Shown here piece after piece: positions 29,436 through 41,441 of a DNA stretch of 64,000 nt. The stretch comes from Fagopyrum homotropicum (taxonomy: Eukaryota; Streptophyta; Magnoliopsida; Caryophyllales; Polygonaceae), in NCBI GenBank assembly GCA_033239125.1, contig BSWB01000005.1, positions 97,835,994-97,899,993 of the forward strand, given 5' to 3'. Each line of letters opens with the position of its first letter. Position 1 is the first letter of the stretch. The translations under genes and the position numbers were made by a program. Under the pieces are notes generated by a model. The model saw nothing but the letters and a program-made list of their open reading frames with translations. It was not told the origin of the DNA and ran no database searches.

Positions 29436-29920
29436 ACTTAATAAGGTGACGATCAAGAATAAGTACCCATTGCCCCGTATCGACGATCTTTTGGACCAAT
29501 TACATGGAGCTTTAGTGTTTTCACGGATCGATATGAGATCCGAATATCATTAGTTGAGGGTGAGAGAGCATGACATAGCCAAGACGACATTTCGGACTAG
29601 GTATGACCACTACGAGTTTGTAGCGATGCCATTCGGGCTCACGAATGCGCCCTCAATTTTCATGGAGTTGATGAACAACATCTTCAGCGACTTCCTAGAC
29701 TAGTTTGTAGTTGTCTTCATAGATGACATTCTGGTATAATCTCACAACAAAGAGGAGCATGCATGACACTTAAGCATCATACTCCAAGTTCTGCAAGATA
29801 GAGAGCTTTACGCCAAGCTCTCTAAGTGTGAGTTTTGGATGTCCGAGGTAGCATTCTTTGGTCACATCGTTTCAGCGGAATTATTCAAGGTAGATCCCGC
29901 AAAGATCGAGCCAATAGCAT
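29436..29920 (+). pseudogene. Tekay-1 reverse transcriptase, second part
   Basis: Continues the RT broken at 17994: NKVTIKNKYPLPRIDDLLDQ, SRIDMRSEYH, stop, then TTFRTRYDHYEFVAMPFGLT, FMELMNNIF, FIDDILV (YVDD box variant), LYAKLSKCEFWMSEVAFFGH and KVDPAKIEPI. Stops occur in several places. After PAKIEPI the sequence departs from RT into a near copy of an upstream 31-base segment and then into a Tekay-type LTR, so the rest of pol is lost. Confidence 0.9.
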
Positions 29921-29959
29921 TGTTTCAACGGAAGTGTGAGTTTTGGATGTCTGAGGTAG

Positions 29960-31205
29960 CATGCATCCCCATTGTTGACGTGTTGATGTTCTCAGGCTCT
30001 TTTGCTTAAGTCTTGATGTGGTTGGATCAAAGGTGCGAGCTTTGGGATCCTTTGTTGTGAGTTCTGTCGATAAGAACCCCGACATCGTCTTGTGTAAGTG
30101 CACCGCCCCCGCGGCTTCACACTTCTGCCCTCGTGGCAAGCCGCCCCTTCACCTTGTCCAGCCGCCCCCGCGGTTCCTTCTGCAGTAACTCTCATTCTTG
30201 TGAGTTGCTTCCTTCCTTTCTTTCCTCGTTCCTTTCCTTGATTCTTATGGTTATTCCTTGTCCCCTGAGTATGCTGTAAGACTAAGGTTGATCTCTTAGC
30301 TTGTGGAGATCTCTTACAGATAATTGAGACTAAAGTTATAGACTTCTAGCAATCGTATCATTCCTGATTCGTGATGCTTGTGTGAACAGGATTTCGTTGC
30401 TCCTTTCCTAAGGGAAAATGAGCCGTTCTCTGAGTTGTTGGTTGAGCTTTGAGTTACCTTCGAGTGAGGTAAGTCCATTGGACTTACTTAGCTTCATTCC
30501 GTATATTGGTTTGAGTGTTTTGACTTATTTGCGTTATTTATTGTTGTTACAACGGATAACCGGAATAAGATTCACCCTTTATAACGTTTACTGGCCCAAG
30601 TGTATGATAACGGGAGGTGACCACTTGTGTAGTTCATCAGGAGACTAGAATGCACATTTGCAACCCATGCCTGTAGGTAACGTATAGTACTGATCTATTC
30701 CTATTGGTAGACGGAAGCGGAGGCGAGTTTCGGGAGATTCTCGTGTGGCAAAAGAAGTGGAATTAGTAATGGATAACTTTAAGAAATATCATAACCGGTT
30801 GAGTGTGAGCATGCTATATGTTTTCTTTACCTTATGTGTGTTTGTGCCTTTACGTTCTTTCTAATATCTAGAATGTTAGGTAACAGTTTATACCGATGTT
30901 GTAGATGTTCCTCAGGTTCAGGATGCTACTGAGTGATCCGGATGGTGTGGTCAGCCGGGGTTCCCGTACATTATAGTATGAGATCGGGTTTATGTTTATG
31001 TTGTTGCTTTCCCTTTTGTTTTGAACTTGGCTGCGAGTCTTTTACGTTTTTTTTGTTTAAATCTTTGTTTTTATATTGAGTTTTGGTTTTCATTCGTCTG
31101 TGTCTTGTTGTAAGATCCGTTTTGCTGTTGCTACTCTGAGGGTCGGGACCCATTGTGAGGTCCTAGCCCGTAACGCTTCGAGTTCCCAAAACTTGGGGTG
31201 TTACA
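29960..31205 (+). repeat. Truncated LTR of a second Del/Tekay-like element (Tekay-2)
   Basis: Related along its whole length to the Tekay-1 LTR from about 13660 onward and ends GGGGTGTTACA, but lacks the first ~480 bases. It also lacks Cassandra: GCTTCCTTCCTTTC runs straight into TTTCCTCGTTCC near 30210-30230. It has the CCGCCCCCGCGG words at 30103 and 30162. It is joined on the left to the Tekay-1 RT fragment by an illegitimate junction. Confidence 0.85.
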
Positions 31206-31208
31206 ATA

Positions 31209-31472
31209 TGGTATCAGAGCTCTAGGTTGGCAACAATGGCACTTGAAATCTTCTAAAGGTTGGATGGATAAATAAATAGAACCCGCAAGGGGTCTAACGT
31301 TTTCAAAAGGGGGTTTTTGTTTTTAAACTTGTCGGTTTGGGATAGATGTACGGGCGATCACCACTACCTCCGCGGATCTCAACAGTGTAGTTTCTTATAT
31401 GTTGGCCTTTATGTGCTTTTTTGTTGGATTTCTGCTTTAGCTATAACGTGGCCTTATATCTATATAGATTCT
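31209..31472 (+). other. Primer-binding site and leader of Tekay-2
   Basis: TGGTATCAGAGC at 31209-31220 follows the LTR end. The sequence to 31472 matches the leader of Tekay-1 (15524-15780), including TGTACGGGCGA and CACCACTACCTCCGCGGATC. Gag would follow, but element B is inserted here. The remainder of Tekay-2 lies outside the window. Confidence 0.85.
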
Positions 31473-33275
31473 TGTTCGCTCCAAACGGTGTGTGCAAGCT
31501 TTAAATTTATAACCCTAGATGTAAGCTTAAAACAAGGATGCGAACCCGCAGTGTACGGGTCAATCGTAGTAAAAAGCAAGGAATTCCAGGGGTCGATCAC
31601 AGGGATTTAGTGAAACAAAGTCCAATTACGGTAAGCTTAAGCAATCACTAACCACAAGTAATTAAAATAATCAAAGATGATAAAAGTCAATAGAGGAAAT
31701 ATGCAATCCTAGGGATTAAAGCATCTAGTTGTGGTTCCAACTCAAGATCTAAAGATAAGCGGACAAAGCTGAGGTTTTTGCATAGGGAATGTGTTACTAA
31801 AGTGGAATAGATCACCGGGTAAGTCTCACTACTCACTAATCCAAAACCGTAACTCCTATTACCGGGTAAGTCTCAAGGAATCAAGATAAAGAATTATAAC
31901 CTCAAACTAACACACCATCTAAGGGGATAGAATCAACCTTTACCGGGTAAGTCTCAGGCTAACTCACAAAGATGGGATGGAAGCACACTCAAACCCCAAT
32001 AAAGGATAAACCTTTATTACCTACACTTATGATCGTTGGTACACAAACTAAGGAATTACCGGGTAAGTCTCATCCTAAGCTTGCTTTGAACCAGGAAAGG
32101 TGTAATAAGAATAGGATTTGGCAAACTCTAACACTTAACTCTCAGTTATGGATCAGATAAGTCACCTCGGTCAGCCAGTTTCCACCCCGGCCGAGATGTT
32201 CATCGACTGAACGAGATGCTTAGGGTTAAGGTTAAAGACTCGAACTTTCAGGATCCTACTGGAATCTAAGATTATTCTATCATTGTTTTTCCCACAACCT
32301 TCAGCCAATCACCCTAGAATCACACAAAGAGATTAGCCACTCATCATCATGATAGTATTAATCAAATATATGGGAAGAAAAAGAATAATTGAACAAGAAA
32401 ACCTTAAGAGAAAGGCTTCAATAACTGAATCAATTATCAAACACAAGCGTTCCTTGGATAGAAATCCAACAAGACAACAACAAAGAAGGGAATCTAAGAT
32501 AATCTTACAAAAACCCTTCAAAAGCTATAAAAGTTATAGACTTTCTTACTTCAACCTTCAAAAAGGTTCTTCAAATCTCCCAATTGGAGTATGACGTCTG
32601 CGGTGTAGTAGGTGAAACGAATGTATGCTGCGTGCTATGCAGGATGTCGGATTTGTGGGAAATCCGACCCTTTTTATAGGAAAATTACTCTCCAAAGATA
32701 AGATATCTTAGAAAGATCTCTTCCCATAAAAATAGGAAAAATATATGATCTAGCATATCTTCTTCCTTCCAGGAGCCAAGCCCAAAAATATAAGATCTCT
32801 TTCCAAAGATAAAAGATCTCAGCCAAGAATAAAATATTCTCTAATCCATGGCTATGCTTCTTGGATGTTTCCTTATGTCGAGGTGAATGTGTAGTCAATC
32901 GAGGTGAATCTGTAGTCGGTCGAGTCGACTCCTCTGGATCACCTCGGTCGAGGTGAATCTGTAGTCAATCGAGGTGAGTCACAACTGAATGTGAAATCTT
33001 TCAAATCTGGTCCAAAGTAAATCTCTAATCCATGGCTATGCTTCTTGGATGTTTCCTTATGTTCCTGAATGTAGCTCCAATGACTCCTTAGCTCCTTTTG
33101 ATCCTTTTTGATGCAAAACGTGCCATTTTACCTACGATTACAACAAAACTAGGTGTAGACCTCGATTCCCGCAAAGGTAGATGAAATGGTAATATAATCA
33201 CATACAAACATGCAAATTATTGAAGATAAAACGTCCAAACAAACCCCAAAATATAGACTATAATTCATGCTATCA
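31473..33275 (-). repeat. 3' LTR of element B
   Basis: On the minus strand it reads TGATAGCATG...GGAGCGAACA, 1803 bases, with TATAAAAAG at 32670-32678 and the four GAGACTTACCCGGT words. It contains a 41-base direct duplication (32838-32878 and 33022-33062) bracketing extra CTCGGTCGAG-type words, so it is rearranged relative to A and D. Confidence 0.95.
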
Positions 33276-34724
33276 AAATACCCCATACTTAGCCCTTGCT
33301 TGTCCCCAAGCAAGTTCCGCATATAAAAGGAAAGATAGAATGGATTATAAGTCAAGAAAATCAATGAAAAAGTCTTTCAAAACATTTTTATGGTGTGCTA
33401 CAATCATAGATCACTCTAAGAGAATACTTCATGGAATTTAAAATCAAAACATGATTAAAACATTTTATAAATATAAGAAAGTTGTTCATCTTTGCATAAA
33501 ATCATAGAATGCATAATAAGTCATAATTATCGAAATTAATCATGTAAAATCCGGTTTAAATCACTAAGTCAATCAACAAGCTCGAGGTCTCAAGGGCTTC
33601 CCAAAAGAAAGGTCAAGAAACGTGTAGGGTAGGGATGTATGTAAGGTAATGTGGTGCTAGAATCCGGGAAAAGGATATACTTCACTTTCACTTTGACTTT
33701 CAACATCTTCCACCAATAAGCTTTGCTTATTTCACACTTTTTCTTTACTTTACTTTTTGGGATGCATGGACAGAGGTGCACAATAACCGAAGCCTAGGAA
33801 ATCAGCAATCATCAATTTCTTGAGATGCATCAAACCCTTGATGCACATACCATGACCCGTTAGGAATATCGCTCGATCCGACTTTGGCAAGACACAAACA
33901 CCTGACTATGTGAATGGTGCCGAGTTACTCATCATCATGATTGACTTCCCCAAACCTATTTCGTTCTTTCTAACACTTTCACTTCCAGCCAACTTCTCAA
34001 CTTTTACTTCACTTACTTTCACCACTTCGCTTGCTTCCAAATTTCCGGATAGGTAAAGGGAGGCAAAAATGTATATGAGGGGTTAAGCATGATCAAGAAG
34101 AAGAAGAGAGAAGAATGAATTGCCTTGGTCTTTCCAGGAAGAAAGTGAGAGAACTTATCTTGCGGTGTCAACCTTCAAATTCAACATAATTTGGATAAAA
34201 ACAAAGTATTAAACATGCCAAAAATTTCAAACAAAGCATTTAGCAACTTAAACATATTATAAAACCTTTTAAACATATAAAGATTTCAAAATCAGTCAGT
34301 AATCAAGATCTTCACTGAGATCATATCCAGATAAGAAGCACAAAAATCGTTTCGAAAACTCTCAGTTAACTCACCTCGGTCGAGAAGTTCTTAGGTCAAC
34401 CGAGGTGAAACACCTCGTTCGGCCAGAACTGCCCCGGTCGAGGTCAAATATATATATATTTTTTAAAATTTTCAGTTTTGACGTTTTTCTCAATCAAATA
34501 ACCTATATGTACGCATGCAATCTCAAATAAACACATAGAAGCAAAAGTGAAGCATAAATATCCGGTAATGTAGAGTCATACAACACATAAGTCAATCAAA
34601 TACATAAACACCCCATACTTGGGACACACTGCCCCAGTGAGTCAAAATAAGTCTAAGGAGATAAAATACTCACCGGACATAAAGCTGAACTGCATAATAA
34701 ATAAGAAAGAAAATCCTGCAGCTC
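33276..34724 (-). other. Polypurine tract and 3' untranslated region of element B
   Basis: On the minus strand the polypurine tract GCTAAGTATGGGGTATTT abuts the LTR at 33276. A second AAGTATGGGGTGTTT lies at 34606-34620, close after ORF3. Words of the CTCGACCGAG type lie at 34372-34445. No genes. Confidence 0.75.
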
Positions 34725-36113
34725 TCAATAGTCGCGATCCGGTGGTGGTGGTGGTGGCACATATGGATACTGAGATGGGTCGAACGGGTAGCCCATGATG
34801 TGCTCAAACTGGATCTGAGCCATCATATGCTGGTAGTGCTGTCGCTCCTGCATCTCGCGGATATCCAGTGATAAGGCAGCATAAGAATCGATCATCTGAT
34901 CCGTCAGATCATCGATCCGACGGTGAGCCTCTAGATCTCTGTGCCGACGTGCTCTACGCCTAGCAGGTCTCATTGGAGATGTGGCTGGTGCAGGCTCAGT
35001 ATCATCATCATCAATATCAATAACTGGCGCACTCGTCCCAGCAGTATCCGTCCCTGTATCCATGGGAACTCCATCATCCCTGTCATCATCAGCATCAACA
35101 GTCTCCTCCTCATCCTCCTCCTCAGCTGGTGCAGCTGATGCAGCTGTTGCCTCTCTCGCATCCTCCATCAGTGGGGCCCAAGCGGTCTGCCAGTAATGAG
35201 GGTCATAAACTGTGAACTGGGCTGACCACCTGATCCCCTGAGGTGTAGTCGGCTCCCATGGCATCACCACATATGGCGTAGTCAATCCTCGGGGAACCAG
35301 AATCCGCCGGGTAATCATCTCCTGCAGCCCTAGCGGCTTGGCAGCCGCCACCATAGTACAAGCGCTGAGGTCCATATCCTGATAGCTGGCGATGTGGGTC
35401 ACAAGTCCTCCGTAGCAGATGTCCCCCTTTGCCTTGGCCTTGATCCTGTGCAGGTCCTCTGCCAGCAGCAAGCCAAAGTCGGGGATCCCTCCAGTCACCA
35501 TGCAGTAAAGGCTAAAAAGCTCCCCTTGTCGGACCGTCTGGGGCGTCTCAGTACGCGCCAGAAGCGTCTCGCTGAAAATACGGTGGGCTAACCTAAAAGC
35601 TAGGTGAAATATGATGCGCTCCTTGGAGTCTCCAGGGCGCCATCTGTCTGCGTGCTCAACAACGTGAGCAATATGACCCCAAAACTCCCTAGCTACAGCT
35701 CGGGAGGGAAAATCTACAGCAGTCGGGGCAGGGAACCCAAAAATGTCTCTCCAATACTCTAAAGGAACTATGAAGTTCCGGTTCATCAACCGGTACTTCA
35801 CAGCTCGCTCTGTGGGGAGGTAGGTGAAAGAGCTAACAAACTCTAGGGTGGGCTCTAGGTAGGCAGGTGCGCGGATCTCAGTAAACTGATCTAGCCCTAC
35901 CGTCGATATCATCCGTCTAAGGTCTCCATCCACATGGAGACAATCAAAGGCTGACACGTCCAGGAAGCGAGATGCTATCACTAGACGGGCTGCTATACGG
36001 TCGTAATCGACCTGGTCTCTCTCGTGGATCACCGGGCGATAAGGTCTGGAAGAGGAAGAAGAAGGGAAAGGAGAGGATCTATCCCTAAGGACTAGTTGTA
36101 TGTCAGAACTCAT
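34725..36113 (-). CDS. Element B ORF3, Athila-type extra protein (462 aa)
   Basis: ATG 36113 (MSSDIQLVLRDRSS) corresponds to the start in A; an upstream in-frame TTG is ignored. It is uninterrupted and closely similar to A ORF3 throughout: SAFDCLHVDGDLRRMIS, ELFSLYCMVTGGIPDFGLLL, KAKGDICYGGLVTHIAS, an acidic run (EEEDEEETVDADDDRDDG), a basic cluster RPARRRARRHRD and a YPYVPPPPPPDRDY tail. No membrane segment. It is notable that ORF3 is open here while gag-pol of the same element carries several breaks. Function unknown. Confidence 0.85.
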   Translation of the reverse strand: MSSDIQLVLRDRSSPFPSSSSSRPYRPVIHERDQVDYDRIAARLVIASRFLDVSAFDCLHVDGDLRRMISTVGLDQFTEIRAPAYLEPTLEFVSSFTYLPTERAVKYRLMNRNFIVPLEYWRDIFGFPAPTAVDFPSRAVAREFWGHIAHVVEHADRWRPGDSKERIIFHLAFRLAHRIFSETLLARTETPQTVRQGELFSLYCMVTGGIPDFGLLLAEDLHRIKAKAKGDICYGGLVTHIASYQDMDLSACTMVAAAKPLGLQEMITRRILVPRGLTTPYVVMPWEPTTPQGIRWSAQFTVYDPHYWQTAWAPLMEDAREATAASAAPAEEEDEEETVDADDDRDDGVPMDTGTDTAGTSAPVIDIDDDDTEPAPATSPMRPARRRARRHRDLEAHRRIDDLTDQMIDSYAALSLDIREMQERQHYQHMMAQIQFEHIMGYPFDPSQYPYVPPPPPPDRDY

Positions 36114-36544
36114 TTTCAACAACTCTCTGTCAGATCACCTCGGTCGGCTTGACAACACTGAAGATCACCTCGGCCGAGGCACAGCACGAATGGACCGAGG
36201 CGAATAACTACGAGACAATTTCCTCAAAAATCCAGTTCTTTTCCCCTAAAAATCACTACAACTGGTTCCTATGGGGTACTTAATTTGTTCTTCAGCAAAT
36301 GCAAGGCAATCCAAGCCCAAATCGAAGCAAAAACAGCGAGGTTAGGGTTTTGTTCTATTTTACCTCGTTCGGCCGTTTCGGTTCGATTTCTTCGCAGATC
36401 TATGCGTGCAGTGGGATCCTCTACGCTTTAATCGCAGTTTGGAAGCGAAAATCTTTGAAAACGAGCAAGAATCAAAGAGGCGAGGTGAAAAGGGCTGCCG
36501 CGGTCGAGGAGGTTTGGGTAAAATGAGGAGAGAGAAATTTCACC

Positions 36545-36553
36545 CCTTTTATA
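36545..36553 (-). promoter_or_regulatory. Putative internal promoter (TATA) for ORF3 of element B
   Basis: TATAAAAGG on the minus strand, 432 bases before the ORF3 ATG, with a cluster of CTCGGTCGAGG words just upstream (36573-36690). The leader between contains an AAACCCTAA telo-box near 36340. Position and context match A and D. Confidence 0.5.
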
Positions 36554-36884
36554 CCCTTTCTGGAACTGCTGTCACCTCGGTCGAGGTGGTCTCGACTGGA
36601 CCGAGGTGGTACGGACCGAGGTGGCTCTTCAGAAACCCTAGTCGCCTCGGTTGCTCAAGAATCATCTCGGTCGAGGTGCTCTGACAGCAACCGAGATGTG
36701 CCTCAGTCAAACTTCGTCTTCTCGAATTCTCGAACTTTTGTCCTTCCAGTTATGCTCCTGGTTTGTACTCCTTCCTTAGATGTCACCTGTTGTCTGTCTA
36801 GAATGCCAAAAACAAAAACAAAGCAAAGCAAAAGCAAAACTATCTAAGCTAGACTAGGAAAAAAAGGAAAAGAAAGCAATACCT

Positions 36885-36919
36885 TGGGTTGCCTCCCAAG
36901 AAGCGCTTGGTTTAAGGTC
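36885..36919 (-). other. Conserved post-pol hairpin in element B
   Basis: Minus-strand counterpart of 24014-24048, with GACCTTAAACCAAGCGCTTC and TTGGGAGGCAACCCA. It follows the RNase H stop directly because integrase is missing. Confidence 0.7.
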
Positions 36920-36941
36920 GCTAGCTGGACCATAATGCGTC

Positions 36942-38128
36942 TCAAACGAGATGGGAGGTACCCTCACCCCATACTTCACCTCCATCGTGGGGTGAAGTAA
37001 GTAAGTCTATCAAACGCTCCAACAAGTGTAATTGCTCATCGGGGAATGAATCGTCTATGGGTGGGTCGTCCTTCTCGCGTGAAGATGCAGGTAGCCGGCT
37101 GAGGTGATCCGCAACAGAATTTTCGAATCCCTTCTTATCACGGATCTCTAAGTCAAACTCTTGAAGCAAGAGAATCCATCGAATAAGGCGTGGCTTGGCA
37201 TCTTTCTTAGCCAACAAGTAACGGATGGATGCATGGTCGGTGTAGACAATGAGTTTCGCCCCTACTAAGTAGGAACGAAACTTCTCGAAAGCGTATACAA
37301 CCGCAACAACTCTTTTTCGGTGGTAGCGTAGTTGCGTTGTGCTACATCTAGCGTCTTGCTAGCATAGTAAATGGCGGTGGTCCGGCCATCCTTCTTTTGT
37401 CCAAGCACCGCTCCTACGGCTACATCACTGGCATCACACATGATCTCAAAGGGCAAGGTCCAATCCGGAGGTTGGATAATGGGTGCGGAGATCAACGCTT
37501 CCTTAATCCTGTAAAATGCATCAAGACACTCCTGCGAAAACTCAAAAACGATATCCTTATTCAAAAGGTTAGTTAGAGGTTTAGAAATCTTAGAGAAGTC
37601 CTTGATGAATCTCCTGTAGAAACCTGCATGCCCGAGAAAACTCCTCATACCTTTAACAAAACAAGGGGGAGGGAGTTTCTCAATAGTCTCGATCTTAGCG
37701 CGATCGACCTCAATGCCTCGATTAGAAACGAGGTGTCCTAGCACAATGCCTTCATTAACCATAAAATGACACTTCTCCCAATTCAGAACAAGATTAGTGT
37801 CTTCACATCTTTTCAGCACTAGAGAAAGGTTAAATAGGCAATCATCAAAAGAGGAACCATATACTGAAAAATCGTCCATAAATACCTCCATGATCTCCTC
37901 TATATACTCGGAAAAGATAGCCATCATGCATCGCTGGAAGGTAGCGGGTGCATTGCACAATCCAAATGGCATCCCCCTATAAGCAAATGTCCCCCATGGA
38001 CAAGTGAAAGTGGTCTTCTCCTGATCATCCGGATGGATAGGAATCTGGAAGAATCCACTATAGCCGTTAAAGTAGCAAAAGTGTGAATGCTGGGCCAACC
38101 GTTCGAGCATTTGATCAATGAAAGGGAA
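36942..38128 (-). pseudogene. Element B reverse transcriptase and RNase H, frame-broken
   Basis: RT from 38110: MLERLAQHSHFCYFNGYSGF, FGLCNAPATFQRCMM, VFMDDFSVYG (catalytic FMDD), FLGHAGFYRRFIKDFSKISK, and RNase H with FEIMCDASDVAVGAVLGQKK and TTEKELL. The frame breaks near 37290 and resumes at 37217 (AKKDAKPRLIRWILLLQEFD, SVADHLSRL). After DDSFPDEQLHLLE the sequence passes into LIDLLTSPHDGGEVWGEG and a stop at 36942, where C continues with integrase. So integrase is deleted, not merely mutated. A one-base insertion near 38128 separates this from the protease-RT ORF. Confidence 0.9.
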
Positions 38129-39962
38129 GCGGAAAATGGTCCTTCCGAGTGGCCGTGTTCAGCTTCCTATAATCAATGCAAACTCTCCAGCCCGTGACGG
38201 TCCTGGTTGGGATTAACTCGTTGTTCTTATTCATCACAACGGTCATCCCTCCTTTCTTCGAAACTACATGCACCGGGCTCACCCATTTGCTGTCCGAGAT
38301 AGGATATATGATACCTGCATCCAAAAATTTAAGAATTTCCTTCTTCACAACCTCTTTCATGATCGGATTTAACTGTCTTTGAGGTTCCCGTGAAGTCTTA
38401 TGATCATCCTCCATTAGAATTCTATGCATGCAGAAAGAAGGCTTAATGCCAATAAGATCATCTATAGTGTAACCCAAAGCCTTTTGATGCTTTCTCAAGA
38501 CATGCATTAGTTTAGTCAATTCAGATTCGGAGAGGGAAGCACTAACAATAACGGGATAAGTGGAATCCGGTCCAAGAAAGACGTACTTCAAGTGATTTGG
38601 GAGTTGTTTAAGCTCCACAATTGGGGGTGCTTTCTGAGGGGACTCCTTGCATCCTAGCGGAGTAGATCCAGGAACTGGACTTTCGGAAGTCTCAGTTAAA
38701 GTCGTCTCGCCATCGACCTCGGTCGAGGCGCAAAGGCGTTGACCGAGATGTTCTTCGGTCACCTCGCTCAGTCCAGAAAGTGCCTCGGTCGAGGTACTGC
38801 AGCTGGAACCGAAACTGGAGATCTTTGTCTCCTGGATTAGCTTCTCACTTTTAGCTCCTGGATCTTCTTCCAGTGCTTTTAAGCTCCGTATATCTGCATC
38901 ACAAGAAGCATCTATACCTTCCTCATTTAAACTGAAACTAATAACTCTTTCAAGTGGATCGTTAATAAGGATAGAGCTCACAAATTCCCTTGATTCTTCT
39001 TCATCGTAGATGTTGAAGATATCATCGCTTAGTTGCTCCCCTTTTATGGCCGCAAGTAGTGCGAACTCCACTTCATCACCACCAATGTTGAATTTCAACT
39101 TGGCGTTCTTACAATCCACGTTGCAACCCAAAGTTGCTAGAAATGGCCTCCCGAGAATAATAGGAACTGGATAATCTGCGGGAATGTCAAGTACAACAAA
39201 GTCTATTGTTAAATAGAAGTTACCTAACTTGACCGGAACATCTTCCAAAATGCCCACGGGATGGGTAATGGAGCGGTCAGCCATGTATAATCGAATCTTG
39301 ACCGGCTTGGGCTCTCCAAGTACGATCTTCACACATAGCTCTAGCGGAATGATGCTCACGCTGGCTCCTAGATCGCATAAGGCTTCACAAGTGACATCCC
39401 CAACTTGAATGGGAATGCAAAATGAGCCGGGATCTCTCAACTTAGGTGACATCTTCTCCTTCATGATTTGAATAAGCTCCGAGGATTTAGATGTCATCCT
39501 TACTTCACCAAAATCTTCCAGCTTCCTCTTCCTTGATAAGAGTTCTTTCAAGAACTTTCCATAGGCGGGCATCCCTAGAATAGCATCAAGGAAAGGAATG
39601 TTAATGTGCAGTTTATTCATCAAGTCAAGAAACTTACCAAAGTGCTTGTCTAGATGTGCTCTGGCCCTTGACTGGGGGAATGGAAGTGGTGGTTTGTATG
39701 CAGGAGGTGGAACATAAACTTCAGTTTTCCCCTCCGCTTTCTGTGGCTCCACCTCGGTTGGCATCTCGGCCGAAGTGTTCTTCGATTGCACCTGAACCAA
39801 GGTGGTCTTCGTCGTTACTAGCACCGACCGAGGCACTGGATCTGCAGTTTTCAGTCCACTCCTCGTTGTTATGGCCATGATCTGGCCCTTAGGGTTGCTT
39901 TCCGTCCTTGCTGGGAGCTTCCCTGGATCTCTTGGCGCTTCATTCGCCCTACTAGCAAGTTG
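38115..39962 (-). pseudogene. Element B protease, linker and start of RT
   Basis: Continues gag in the same frame after a nonsense codon (TAA 39963-39965, where A has CAA). It contains TTRSGLKTADPVP, the protease CDLGASVSIIPL near 39374, VPIILGRPFLATLG, the acidic linker with STSTEALSGLSEV and CASTEVDGE (coded by CCTCGACCGAGG-type words), then the pre-RT part FMHR-like CMHRILMEDDH, SDSKWVSPVHVVSKKGGMTV and WRVCIDYRKLN. Open from 39878 to 38115. It ends by a one-base frameshift at RKDHFPLPF. Confidence 0.9.
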
Positions 39963-41441
39963 TTATTCAAAGGCTTTTTGGGCCTTCGAAAATGAAGTCA
40001 TAGAAGTCTCCATAGCACTAAGCTTGATCAAGATGGCCTCCAACACTGCGTCTTTCTTTTCCGGCTGAGACGAACTTGATCCTTGCCCCTGGCTCTTTAA
40101 TGGAGTAGAAGAAGAAGAAAGGGAAGAGAGGAAAGAATTAGAGGAATCGTTAGAATTGGAGTTAGAATGATTGTTACCAGAATTTTGGTTGTTCGCCCTC
40201 CAATTGTTGTTGTTGGATCCTCTATTGTTGTTGTTCCGGGAACCGTTGTTGTTGTTACGGTATCCATTGTTGTTGTTCCTTTGTCCTTGATCTTCCTTCT
40301 TGGTTTGAGCAACCAAGAGTTCCTTAAATTGCTTCACGTCATTCTTCAAAGATGTGAGTTGATTGTTGTTAGGTTGAGTCTCTTGAAAGTTGACTCTTTT
40401 AACTCCACCTTCAGTTCCTTGGTGGGTGTACTTCTCCATATGCAAAGCTTGCTTCTCGATGAAGTCCCAAGCTTCGTCAATCGCCATGTCCATAGAGGTA
40501 CCGGCAGAGAGTAGTTGGAGGTTGAACTGGGTGCTTCCGCCCAGTCCCTTGTAGTATATCTCCAATAACTCTATCTTTGGAATCCCATGATGTGGGTAAT
40601 CCAAAAGAATGTCCTTAAACCTCTCCCATGACTTGGACAAGCTCTCCTTGTCCTTCATAATGAATGCATTAATCTTCCCTCTCATTTCAACGGTCTTAGA
40701 GGGGGGAAATAATTTAGTTAAGAATTCCGTAGTCATCTCCTTCCATGTGCTGATTTTTCCTGGAGGAAGAGATTGATACCAAGTAAGAGCTCTATCTTTT
40801 AAAGAAAAGTAAAAAGGTCTTAGCTTGTAGTTGTTATTTTCAATCCTTGAGGGTCTCAAGGTCTTCATCAAGATCTCATAGTTTTGAAGATGTTGATGTG
40901 GGGATTCCTTCTCTAGCCCTCCGAACTGGCATTGGCGAATCATGGACAGAACTTGCGGTCGAAGTTCGTAGTCATGGTCCGCTGGATCTCCTAGGTTAAC
41001 TCCTGGACGCCTCAGTTGTTGATTGGGGTCCATCCTTTGACCTAGGGTTTGCGGGATTCCTGCAAAAAGAGCACCTCGGACTAGCATCCGAGGTGGAAGT
41101 ACCTCGGCCGGGGCGTCAGGTACTGGGACCTGCCTCGGTCGAGGGTCAACGACTGGGACCTGCATCGGTCCAGCATCGGGAACTGGATATGCCCTCGGTC
41201 GAAGTTGATATTGGTCTCGTAGGGCTGCCATATCTGCTTCGATTGCTTCAGTCCTGGTGCGATTTTCTTCTTTCTCTTGCCTTAGTTCTTCCCTGCTGAG
41301 GCGTAGCAGCTCTAACGCCTCTTTCAACTCGGCCTCAAGATCACGATTGTCTTGGTTAGCCATCTTCGCTTCTCTTAAGCGTCGCTTGTATGTCTTTTCT
41401 GGTTCGGGATCGTAAGGAACGATTTCCTTCCCAGTGCGGGT
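39963..41441 (-). pseudogene. Element B gag, truncated by nonsense codon and split by element C
   Basis: Gag core as in A (LKDRALTWYQSLPPGKISTW, EFLTKLFPPSK, KSWERFKDILLDYPHH), a leading coiled coil, and an Asn-rich segment (repeated NNNN) in place of a zinc knuckle. The start codon lies at 63852 on the far side of element C, so the first codons are separated from the rest by 22.4 kb. The reading ends at TAA 39963-39965. Confidence 0.9.
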
